This document shows, one piece after another, positions 50,435 to 58,426 of a stretch of DNA of 64,000 nucleotides. A program made the translations under genes and the position numbers. The notes beneath the pieces are model-generated. The model had not been told where the DNA came from. It was given only the letters and a program-made list of their open reading frames with translations, and searched no databases. Numbering within the stretch: position 1 is the first letter of the stretch; every line of letters begins with the position of its first letter. Source of the DNA: DASWZN01 sp963841635 (lineage in GTDB: Bacteria; Acidobacteriota; Terriglobia; Bryobacterales; Bryobacteraceae); contig CAWJDO010000002.1 of assembly GCA_963841635.1 (NCBI GenBank), forward strand, positions 1,240,001-1,304,000. Reading direction: 5' to 3'.

Positions 50435-50618
50435 CTCAGATTCCGCCCACGCCTTGGGGGTTTTTGCCTTTACGGAGCGGCCTGTTTCTCCGAGCCGAAA
50501 GGCTTATGAGCATTATGGCCCCCTCATCTGGATTTTTCAAATTTATAATCTTCTGGACAAGAATAAGCCACAGTGATAGGATAAGGGAAGCTAATAGAGG
50601 CGCCCCCAGGTATCAGCC
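50435..50618. promoter_or_regulatory. leuA / lysR divergent regulatory gap
   Basis: 184 bases with an AT-rich core (50530-50560) containing TATAAT/ATTATA. On the minus strand TTGTCC and AAAAAT spaced 17 apart form a possible leuA promoter. Autoregulated LysR genes usually bind such a shared gap at a T-N11-A site; none was identified with certainty. No leader peptide or riboswitch was recognised. Confidence 0.4.
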
Positions 50619-51503
50619 ATGGAACTCTACCTTCTCCAGACTTTTCTTACAGTTGCGAACGAGAAGAGCTTTTCCCGCGCCGGTGAGAAGCTGCTGCGTA
50701 CCCAGCCTGCCGTCTCCCTGGCCATTCAGAGACTCGAGAATGAGCTGGGCGAGAAGCTCATCGATCGCTCCGGCAAGGAGTTGCTGCTCACCGACGCCGG
50801 CCGCATCGTCACCGAATACGCGCGTCGCTTCGACAACCTGAGGCTGGATCTCGAGAACGCCCTGGCGGAATTGCGCGACAACGCCGCCGGCCGACTCATC
50901 ATTGGGGCCAACGAATCCACCACGCTCTACCTGCTCCATCACGTGGAGCGCTACCGGCACACATACCCGAAGATCAAAGTTCAGATCCGCCGCAGCCTTT
51001 CGAGCAAGATTCCCGCGCAGTTGATCGATGGAGACCTCGAACTCGGCCTGATCAGCTACGATCCGGACGACGACCGCCTGGTGAGCACGGTGATCTACCG
51101 CGACCACCTGGCTTTCGTCGTCTCGCCCGAGCACCGCTTCGCTGACCGGAAGTCGGTTTCGATCTCCGAGCTGGGCATGGAAACCTTCATTGCGCACAAC
51201 GTGGTCTCGCCGTACCGCGACGTGGTGGTGAAGGAGTTCCAACGGCGCAAGGTTCCGCTCAACATGGAAGTCGAGATGCCCACCGTGGAATCGATCCGCC
51301 GCCTGGTGCAGCGCAACGAGGGCGTCGCTTTCCTGCCGCGCATGTGTGTCGAGCAGGAACTAGGCCAGGGCCTGCTTCGCGAGGTAGACGTGGAGGAGAT
51401 GAACGTCGACCGCAACATCCGCCTCGTCTACCCCGCCAAGCGTGCGCTAAGCCACGCCGCCCGCGCGTTCCTCGAACTGGTGCGCAGCAACCCGCTGGGG
51501 TAA
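50619..51503 (+). CDS. LysR-family transcriptional regulator
   Basis: 294 residues: an N-terminal winged helix-turn-helix (MELYLLQTFLTVANEKSFSRAGEKLLRTQPAVSLAIQRLENELGEKLIDRS) and a two-lobe effector domain. It is divergent from leuA, so the likely target is the leu genes, with a leucine precursor as inducer; this is inferred from position only. The strong AT-rich gap upstream is the probable operator. It is not convincingly LeuO. The C-terminal end (ARAFLELVRSNPLG) is normal for the family. Confidence 0.9.
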   Translation: MELYLLQTFLTVANEKSFSRAGEKLLRTQPAVSLAIQRLENELGEKLIDRSGKELLLTDAGRIVTEYARRFDNLRLDLENALAELRDNAAGRLIIGANESTTLYLLHHVERYRHTYPKIKVQIRRSLSSKIPAQLIDGDLELGLISYDPDDDRLVSTVIYRDHLAFVVSPEHRFADRKSVSISELGMETFIAHNVVSPYRDVVVKEFQRRKVPLNMEVEMPTVESIRRLVQRNEGVAFLPRMCVEQELGQGLLREVDVEEMNVDRNIRLVYPAKRALSHAARAFLELVRSNPLG

Positions 51504-51599
51504 CCGGCCGATACTGCGAGCGACGCGAAGCTTGGCGCCCAGCCAGGATCCGCGTCGCCTCGACCACAGCGCTTGGTTAGCGCGGGCCGACTACCAGCC

Positions 51600-51720
51600 G
51601 CGGCTTTGATCTTGAACACCACGCCCCAACCCTTGTCGCCGCCCCCCCGGTCGCACCGTAGAGATTACCGAAGGAGTCGCTGATCACACCGCCATAGGGG
51701 TAGGCTCGGTTCCAGGCCGC
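51600..51720 (-). pseudogene. Remnant of a GloVer-type tandem-repeat protein
   Basis: On the minus strand one frame reads YGGVISDSFGNLYGATGG and, one frame later, GGDKGWGVVFKIK, together one NLYG-GG-VVFK repeat of the GloVer (choice-of-anchor) beta-propeller type. The frame changes at a run of seven G (51641-51647). No start or flanking repeats remain, so it is a fragment. The G-run suggests either decay or a base miscount. Confidence 0.5.
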
Positions 51721-51742
51721 CGCACGGAGAACTTCCCCTTCC

Positions 51743-52306
51743 CTACCGCGACTGGAGCCCCTGGGCCATCGAGCTCCGCCAATTTGTCATGATGTCCGGC
51801 AGCCGGGTCCAGGCACGGGTCAGAAAGACGCCACCCGGGACGATACCGCTGGGGATTTCCTGGGCGTCCACAATTGTTGTGGCGATCACCAAAGTCCCTG
51901 TTCCGGCTGAAGCCCGTACTGCGCCGGTGATGACGAAGTCATCCACGGCGGGCACCACGATTCCAGTAGTGGTCGTGGCAACGCGAGTGACTGTGCCCGT
52001 ACCGTCGCAATTCACAGTGTAAGTTCCCACATTCGCAACGGTCACGACAGTTCTTGCTCCGGTTGTCGATCCTGCCGTGGGCTCGTTAATGACGGAGGTC
52101 CCCTTCAAATTGCCATTGCCATCTAGAGACCGCACCCCGAGGGCCATCGCTACGTTGTTGCCGTAGATGCCGATAACCGCATAGTTGCCCTGGAGGCTTG
52201 CAAGGGTATACGGGCATTCCACGTTCTGCGCATTCGCGGCAGACACGCCGAGGAAGCTGACGAAACCGAACGCTGCTGTGACAAACAAGCGTTTCTTGTT
52301 CAACAT
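51743..52306 (-). CDS. Secreted hypothetical protein
   Basis: 187 residues from the ATG giving MLNKKRLFVTAAFGFVSFLG, with AAGGAGC upstream; a start nine codons earlier is less likely. The signal peptide ends SAANAQ. The mature part begins NVECPYTLASLQGNYAVIGIYGNNVAMALG and continues as a threonine- and valine-rich beta protein with no known domain. Two Cys are present in the mature region. It has no obvious partner: the ECF sigma gene is divergent 260 bases away. Confidence 0.7.
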   Translation of the reverse strand: MLNKKRLFVTAAFGFVSFLGVSAANAQNVECPYTLASLQGNYAVIGIYGNNVAMALGVRSLDGNGNLKGTSVINEPTAGSTTGARTVVTVANVGTYTVNCDGTGTVTRVATTTTGIVVPAVDDFVITGAVRASAGTGTLVIATTIVDAQEIPSGIVPGGVFLTRAWTRLPDIMTNWRSSMAQGLQSR

Positions 52307-52567
52307 TTTTCGCTCCTTAACATCGATTTTCATTCTGGTTTCCTAATGTCTCCGACGCCTGCCGGCAATCGACGCACACAGGAGCAAACCACTCTCGTGT
52401 TGATCGTGCCAGAGGCCCCGGTTTGCGTTTCAGAGTGACCGACGGTACACCGCGAGTCCACATGCCGCCGGCAATACAGGGCCCGGTTGCGTCATCTCGA
52501 ATTCTGCCCTCTCACTCACTAGAGGCGCTACAATCGATATAAAGACACAAAGAACAGGAAAATAAGT

Positions 52568-53152
52568 TTGGAGACGAGGGGATCCGAACCGATAACCGAG
52601 CTACTACTCCGCTGGAGGGCCGGCGATCGGGAGTGTTTGAACCGGTTGGTTCCTCTGGTCGACCACGAGCTGCGCCTGATCGCGCACCACTACATGCGTA
52701 GAGAGCGATCAGGCCACACGCTCCAGACCACCGCCCTGGTCAACGAAGCCTACCTCAAGCTGGTGGACCAGCCGCAAGTGGACTGGCAAAACCGGGCGCA
52801 GTTCATGGGGGTGGCCGCCCGCCTGATGCGCCACATCCTGGTGGATCACGCGCGCGAGCTATGCCGGGAGAAGCGAGGCGGCGGTGCGGTCCATCTGCCT
52901 CTGGACGGCGCGCTGATCTTCTCTCCTGCGAAATCGGCCGCGCTGGTGGCGCTGGAGGATGCGCTCACCGCCATGGCTGCATTCGACCCGCGCAAGGCGC
53001 AGGTCGTCGAACTCCGTTACTTTGGCGGCCTGAGCGTGGAGGAGACGGCAGAGGTCCTCGGCGTGCATCCAAACACCGTGATTCGCGATTGGAGCCTGGC
53101 CAAAGCCTGGCTCACACGGGAGCTCAACCCAAAGGGCCACCGTGCAGGCTGA
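52568..53152 (+). CDS. ECF RNA polymerase sigma factor (Sig-70_X6 type)
   Basis: 194 residues. Region 2 (ECLNRLVPLVDHELRLIAHHYMRRERSGHTLQTTALVNEAYLKLVD) and region 4 (KAQVVELRYFGGLSVEETAEVLGVHPNTVIRDWSLAKAWLTRELN) are clear. This acidobacterial/planctomycete ECF group is commonly paired with a serine/threonine kinase, as here: its stop overlaps the kinase start by 11 bases. No anti-sigma gene is adjacent, so control by phosphorylation is a reasonable guess. The start is a TTG with AGGA upstream. Confidence 0.87.
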   Translation: METRGSEPITELLLRWRAGDRECLNRLVPLVDHELRLIAHHYMRRERSGHTLQTTALVNEAYLKLVDQPQVDWQNRAQFMGVAARLMRHILVDHARELCREKRGGGAVHLPLDGALIFSPAKSAALVALEDALTAMAAFDPRKAQVVELRYFGGLSVEETAEVLGVHPNTVIRDWSLAKAWLTRELNPKGHRAG

Positions 53153-56003
53153 TCTCTGGAAGAAGATCGAGGAGTTGTACCACGCCGTGCTGGCTCAGCC
53201 GCCCGGCCAGCGCGACGAGTTTCTCGCGCAGGCGTGTCCCGACGACCCCCAGGTCCGCGCCGAGGTGCAGTCGCTGCTGGATCAGAAGGCCGCTTCCTTT
53301 TTCGATGGCGCCCCGATGTCGGCGGTCCCGTCGCTGGCCACCGGCGCCCGGCTGGGGAACTTCGAGATCGTGAAGCTGCTGGGCCGCGGCGGCATGGGCG
53401 AGGTCTGGCGCGCCCGAGACTCTCGCCTGAAACGCGAGGTGGCGATTAAAACGCTGCCTTCTCACTTTGCCGCCGACCGCGACCGCATTGCCCGCTTTGA
53501 GCGGGAGGCGCGGGCCGCCAGCGCGCTGAACCACCCGAATATCGTCACCGTTTATGACGTCGGGCAGGCAGACGGAGTCTCGTTCATCGTCTCCGAACTG
53601 GTGGAGGGCGACACGCTCGCGCACGTTCTCGAGCGTGGGGCCCTTCCATTGCGCAAGCTGATCGAAGTGGGCACGCAAATCGCTGACGGCCTCGCGGCGG
53701 CACATGCCGCCGGAGTAGTCCATCGCGACCTGAAGCCGGGCAACGTGATGCTTACGTCCGGAGGGCGGGTCAAAATTCTCGACTTTGGCCTCGCCAGGCA
53801 GGATCACGTTCGCGGGCCGGAAAACACGGCGGTGAAAATCAGCATGCCCGGCGCGATTCTGGGCACTCCGGGCTATATGTCACCCGAGCAGGTGCTGGGC
53901 GAGGCGGCAAACGCCCAGTCGGACCTGTTCAGCCTGGGCGTGATCCTTTACGAGATCGCCTCCGGCGAGCCTGCATTTGGCCCTGGCTCTTCGATTGAGG
54001 TGATGCACGCGATCCTCAAGGAGGACCCGCCGGAGTTGCCACCGAGCTCGCCGCCGGCGCTCGACCGGATCGTGCGGCGCTGCATGGAGAAGCAGCCGGC
54101 CATGCGGTTCCAGTCCGCGGCGGACCTCAGCTTCGCGTTAGCGTCGCTTTCCCGGTCCCAGGCCGCCACCACGCCTCCGGCGCGGAAGCGTCTGACCTGG
54201 TCATTGTGGACGGCTGTGACCGTGGTCTGTCTGGCTCTTGGGACCGGCGGAATCGCCTGGTGGCTGCGAGCGCATTCGGACCTGCCATCCACCCTGCCGG
54301 ACGCCACCCTCCTACGGTTGACGGAGGACGGAGGTCTGGCTACCGACGCTGCCATTTCCCCGGACGGCAAGCTCGTTGCATACGCCAGCGACCGGGGCGA
54401 ATCGGGCAATCTCGACATCTGGGTTCAACAGGTGGACGGCGGCGGCGCGGCTCGGATCACAAACGATCCTGCCGACGACTATGGCCCGACCTTTTCGCCC
54501 GACGGGACGCAGATCGCTTTCCGATCCGACCGGGAGGGTGGAGGCATTTATGTCGCCCCCAGGCTCGGCGGCGAAGCCCGCCTCCTGATCCCACAGGGGC
54601 GCCGGCCGCGGTATTCCCCGGATGGGGAGACGCTTCTGTACTCGATCGGTGCTGGTTCGGTCGGCGTCGGCACGATGTTCATTCAGCGGGCTCCGGGAGT
54701 GCCGCCTGTGCAGATCGACGAGGGTTGCAGCGGGGATTCCGAATCCGCAGTATGGTCTCCGGATGGGCGCGGCATCTTGTTTCTCGGGTTGTGTGACAGT
54801 GATCGGGCTTCCGGCAACAACAATGTCCGTCTGTGGCTGTCCACTCTGGATGGTAAACGCACCGCCAGTCCCAGGTTGCCGCCCCCATTCTACGAGATAG
54901 ACCAGTGGCTACCTGATCCCTCACGGTTTCTCGTACACATCGGTAGTGGGAACGGCTCCTCCCTGGCGGCCCTTCCTGTGTCTGCAGACGGGACCAGCGT
55001 TGCCGGGCCGGCCCAGCGGCTCACATTCGGCACGGAGTCGGTGGGACACGCTTCCGGGGCCTTGGACGGCCGCATCGCGTTCTCCTCCCAACACGCGGAA
55101 CCGCGCGTCTGGGGCATTCCTATTGACGGAAACGGTCACGCCACCGGCGCGCCCAGACAGTTGACCTCGCGACCCGCGGGAGAGTACGAATACCTGCCTG
55201 TGTTGTCAAGAGACGGCAGGAATCTGGTCTTCTGGGCGCAAAGCAGGCTGTACTACAGGAATCTGGTAACAGGCAAGGAGCGCGAGATCTCTTCGGGAAT
55301 TGAGCCCTACACGGCAGCTTTCAGTCCCGACGCCACCAGGATTATGTTTCAGGGCACAGGTTCCGCCGCCGAACGGGTTCATAACAGCGTCTTCGAGGTG
55401 CCGGTCTCGGGAGGCGTGCCGAAGAAAGTATGGGAGGAATCGGGGATGTTTCAGGGTATCGACGATTGGTCGCCGGACGCGGCCACACTTCTTTTTTGGC
55501 GTGGGAATAACGCAAAAATCCTCGAGATGGATCTGAAGTCCCTTACGAAGACGATGTTCCTGGACGACCCGGTATACGATGTCTGGCAGGGTCACTTCTC
55601 CCACGACGGCCGCTGGGTGACGTTCATTGGAGTGAAGAACTGGCATTCCGGAGTCTACGTCGCGCCGTTTCGCAAAACGCTTGTGCCCCGGAGCGAGTGG
55701 ATTCCGATCAGCGACGGCCCTTGGGACGACAAGCCACGCTTTTCTGCTGATGGCAGGCTGATCTTCTTCACGTCGGACCGCGACGGATTCCAGTGCATCT
55801 GGGCTCAACGGATCGGCCCCGACATGCACCCCGCCGGCAGTCCGTTTGCGGTGTATCACTCTCATCAGCGCCGTCACTCCATGGGGAACATAGAGACCCA
55901 GATGCTCCAATTGGGTGTTGGCCCGGGCATGATCGTGTTCAATCGTGCAGAGTTGACCGGGGAAATCTGGTTGCGCGACCCAGCCAAACACGCTGCGCCC
56001 TGA
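53142..56003 (+). CDS. Transmembrane serine/threonine protein kinase with TolB-like beta-propeller
   Basis: 953 residues. Residues about 1-60 form a short helical region common in this group. The kinase domain follows with LGRGGMGEVWRARD (P-loop), VAIKTLP, VVHRDLKPGNVM (catalytic loop), ILDFGLAR and GTPGYMSPEQ, all active residues kept. A TM helix (WTAVTVVCLALGTGGIAWWL) leads to an extracytoplasmic WD40/TolB-like propeller (ISPDGKLVAYASDRG, FSPDGTQIAFRSDR). The start is a GTG at 53142 inside the sigma gene. It probably senses an external signal and phosphorylates the sigma factor encoded upstream. Confidence 0.9.
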   Translation: MQADLWKKIEELYHAVLAQPPGQRDEFLAQACPDDPQVRAEVQSLLDQKAASFFDGAPMSAVPSLATGARLGNFEIVKLLGRGGMGEVWRARDSRLKREVAIKTLPSHFAADRDRIARFEREARAASALNHPNIVTVYDVGQADGVSFIVSELVEGDTLAHVLERGALPLRKLIEVGTQIADGLAAAHAAGVVHRDLKPGNVMLTSGGRVKILDFGLARQDHVRGPENTAVKISMPGAILGTPGYMSPEQVLGEAANAQSDLFSLGVILYEIASGEPAFGPGSSIEVMHAILKEDPPELPPSSPPALDRIVRRCMEKQPAMRFQSAADLSFALASLSRSQAATTPPARKRLTWSLWTAVTVVCLALGTGGIAWWLRAHSDLPSTLPDATLLRLTEDGGLATDAAISPDGKLVAYASDRGESGNLDIWVQQVDGGGAARITNDPADDYGPTFSPDGTQIAFRSDREGGGIYVAPRLGGEARLLIPQGRRPRYSPDGETLLYSIGAGSVGVGTMFIQRAPGVPPVQIDEGCSGDSESAVWSPDGRGILFLGLCDSDRASGNNNVRLWLSTLDGKRTASPRLPPPFYEIDQWLPDPSRFLVHIGSGNGSSLAALPVSADGTSVAGPAQRLTFGTESVGHASGALDGRIAFSSQHAEPRVWGIPIDGNGHATGAPRQLTSRPAGEYEYLPVLSRDGRNLVFWAQSRLYYRNLVTGKEREISSGIEPYTAAFSPDATRIMFQGTGSAAERVHNSVFEVPVSGGVPKKVWEESGMFQGIDDWSPDAATLLFWRGNNAKILEMDLKSLTKTMFLDDPVYDVWQGHFSHDGRWVTFIGVKNWHSGVYVAPFRKTLVPRSEWIPISDGPWDDKPRFSADGRLIFFTSDRDGFQCIWAQRIGPDMHPAGSPFAVYHSHQRRHSMGNIETQMLQLGVGPGMIVFNRAELTGEIWLRDPAKHAAP

Positions 56004-56035
56004 GCGGGCTGCCCGCAACCGCCAACGCCCCGGAT

Positions 56036-56998
56036 CTACTCGTTCCCGCCCCGCGCCAGCAGCGTCATCCGCGCCGCACCCAGCAGCCGGGCGTCTTCAC
56101 CCAGCGGTCCCATTTCGATGCGGACCTGGCTGGCGGCGAGCGGCTGCACCCACTCCGACACCTCCCGCCGCAGTGGCTCCAACAGGAACTCGCTGGCCTC
56201 GAAGAGGCTGCCCCCCAGAACCACCATCTCCGGGTTGAGCACGTTGATCAGATTGGCGATGCCCATGGCTAGGTATCTGGCGGTCTCTTCGAGGACGCGC
56301 ACGGCAACCATGTCGCCGCGGCGCGCCGCCTCGATAACGACGTCGACGGTAACCGGGCGCGAACCGGCCAGGCCCCCCATCACGGTGGCCTCGCCGGCGG
56401 CAATCCGCGCCGCGGCGCGGCGTCCTACCGCGACCGCTGAGGCTTCGGCCCCCAGGCATCCCACCTGGCTGTAGAGACCGTTCTTGCGCGGGTCGACGAC
56501 CAGCCATCCGGCCGCTCCCGCCAGATCGCCGGCGCCGTGCAGAAGCCATCCCGAACTGATAATACCCGCGCCGATTTCGTCGCCTGCGGAAAAGTACACC
56601 ACGTCGGAGAGTCCCCGCGCGGCGCCCATCCACTGCTCGCCCAGCGCGGAGGTCGCGTAGTGGTTGTCAACCAGCGCGGGCTGCGGCAGCCTGTTCTCGA
56701 TCTCGCGCCACAGCGGGACTTCCTCCCAATCCCATAGCGTCGGCGCGAGCGCGTTGCCGGTCGACGCATGATAGACTCCCGGAATCGAGAGGCCAACGCC
56801 TGCGACGTCGGCCAGATCCACGGAGGATTCGGCCACTACCGCTTCCACCACCGCGACCATCTGCTGAACGGAGTCCTGGAAACTCACCTTGCGGAACGGT
56901 ACCTTGCTCCGGTGAACGATCGTGCCGCCACCGTCGACGACGGCCGCGGCGATCCTGGTCCCGCTGAGATCCAGACCGATTACGAGGCTTTCGGCCAT
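56036..56998 (-). CDS. ROK-family protein with degenerate catalytic and zinc sites
   Basis: 320 residues from the ATG giving MAESLVIGLDLSGTRIAAAVVDGGG (phosphate loop). GVGLSIPGVY and AGDEIGAGIISSGWLLHGAGDLAGAAGW match ROK sugar kinases. In the usual ENDAN motif the catalytic Asp is replaced: here VDNHYATSALGEQ. The usual CxCGxxGC zinc knuckle reads YSQVGCLGAEAS. Both changes suggest a non-kinase sugar sensor rather than a glucokinase. A longer frame to 57127 is a poor start. It converges with the kinase and is divergent from the radical SAM gene. Confidence 0.75.
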   Translation of the reverse strand: MAESLVIGLDLSGTRIAAAVVDGGGTIVHRSKVPFRKVSFQDSVQQMVAVVEAVVAESSVDLADVAGVGLSIPGVYHASTGNALAPTLWDWEEVPLWREIENRLPQPALVDNHYATSALGEQWMGAARGLSDVVYFSAGDEIGAGIISSGWLLHGAGDLAGAAGWLVVDPRKNGLYSQVGCLGAEASAVAVGRRAAARIAAGEATVMGGLAGSRPVTVDVVIEAARRGDMVAVRVLEETARYLAMGIANLINVLNPEMVVLGGSLFEASEFLLEPLRREVSEWVQPLAASQVRIEMGPLGEDARLLGAARMTLLARGGNE

Positions 56999-57176
56999 TT
57001 GGGGCCAATATACACCAAGCCGGGCTTGTGCGCTGAGACTCTGCAAAACAGAAGAACGTTCGGCCAGCAGCTGGGGCATTTGCCCCAAGCCTGCCCGTTC
57101 CGGCCCGTCCCTGCCATGTAGAATCAATCACATCCGTTCGGTCTCGCTTTGGACCCGAGATTGCTTTTTCGGTGGT

Positions 57177-58250
57177 ATGCGTGATTTCAGCCAGGCTCCG
57201 TTCCTGGTGATCTGGGAAGTGACGCGGGCCTGCGATCTGGCCTGCCTCCACTGCCGTGCCTCGGCCGACCCTTATCGCCATCCGCTCGAACTCAGCACCG
57301 AGGAAGGCTTCCGCCTGCTCGACACCGTGCGCGAGTTCGGCGATCCGATCATGATTTTCACGGGTGGCGATCCCCTCAAACGCGCGGACCTGTTCCCTTT
57401 GTTGGAACACAGCGTCGCCCTCGGTCTGCGCACCACGGTTTCGCCCAGCCCCACGCCCCTGCTCAACCGCGAGGCCATCGCCGGTTTCAAGAGCGCCGGT
57501 GTCGCGCGCATCTCCATCAGCGTGGACGGATGGGACGCCGCCTCGCACGACGATTTCCGCCAGGTCCCCGGCTCCTTCGACCGCGCCATGCTGGCGCTCG
57601 AAGAGGCTCAGCGCATCGGCCTCTCGACGCAGATCAACACCACCGTCAGCCGCCACAACTGGAAGCATCTCGAAGAGATCGCGGACATGGTGGACCGCCT
57701 GGGCTGCGACATGTGGGACATCTTTTTCCTGGTCCCGACCGGCCGCGGCGCCTCGCAAGCCGAGCTCAACGGCGCCGAGTTCGAGGAGGTCTTCGCGTTC
57801 ATGTACGAGCGCTCGAAGAAGTCCCGCGCCGTCATCAAGACTACCGAAGCGATGCACTATCGCCGCTACCTGATGCAGCGCCGCAAGGAAGAAGTCAGCG
57901 TCGCCGTCAAGGGCCACCCCGGCGACAACCCGCTCAACAAGATGGCCGGCATCAACAGCGGCCGCGGCTTCGTCTTCATCTCCCGCACCGGCGAAATTTA
58001 CCCCAGCGGCTTCCTGCCGATCTCCTCCGGGAACGTGCGCCGCAACTCGCTGGTGGATGTCTACCAGAACGGTCCGCTCTTCCAGGTCCTTCGCGACAGC
58101 TCGCTCCTCAAAGGCAAGTGCGGACTCTGTCAGTACCGCAACCTCTGCGGCGGCTCCCGCTCCCGCGCCTTCGCCCTCACCGGCGACTACCTCGCAGCCG
58201 AAGCCCGCTGCATCCACCAGCCGGAAGAAGCCGCTGCGGTAACTAGCTGA
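57177..58250 (+). CDS. Radical SAM / SPASM-domain protein (BA_1875-like)
   Basis: 357 residues. It opens MRDFSQAPFLVIWEVTRACDLACLHC, with the CxxxCxxC SAM cluster, and ends with a SPASM-type cysteine set (CGLCQYRNLCGG...ARC). It has the NxDG/GGDP-type MIFTGGDPLKRADL and ISVDGWDAASHDDFR. This family (radical SAM, TIGR04053-like) resembles heme-tailoring NirJ/AhbD and peptide maturases; no target gene is visible. The ATG is preceded by GGTGG. The open frame reaches back to 56922 but that part overlaps the ROK gene. Confidence 0.82.
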   Translation: MRDFSQAPFLVIWEVTRACDLACLHCRASADPYRHPLELSTEEGFRLLDTVREFGDPIMIFTGGDPLKRADLFPLLEHSVALGLRTTVSPSPTPLLNREAIAGFKSAGVARISISVDGWDAASHDDFRQVPGSFDRAMLALEEAQRIGLSTQINTTVSRHNWKHLEEIADMVDRLGCDMWDIFFLVPTGRGASQAELNGAEFEEVFAFMYERSKKSRAVIKTTEAMHYRRYLMQRRKEEVSVAVKGHPGDNPLNKMAGINSGRGFVFISRTGEIYPSGFLPISSGNVRRNSLVDVYQNGPLFQVLRDSSLLKGKCGLCQYRNLCGGSRSRAFALTGDYLAAEARCIHQPEEAAAVTS

Positions 58251-58259
58251 CTCGGACCC

Positions 58260-58425
58260 CTACGGCGCGAAATACCCGTTGATGTCCAGGATCACGTGTG
58301 TCCGGTCGGTGACGAAGACGCTGATCGCTCCATTGCCTCCCGCCGGTACGATCGCTGCGTTCGCCACCACCGCCCCGTCGAAGGAATTCAGGGTGGAAAC
58401 GGAAGGGGCGGGGCTGAAGGCCCAC
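58260..58425. repeat. Second, non-coding copy of the glycosidase 3' end
   Basis: 58260-58400 nearly repeats 58427-58567 (about 141 bases, offset 167), i.e. the last 47 codons of the glycosidase gene including its stop. The copy lies just past the stop and is not in frame with it, so it is a dead tandem duplicate of the cassette end. Confidence 0.8.
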
Positions 58426-58426
58426 G

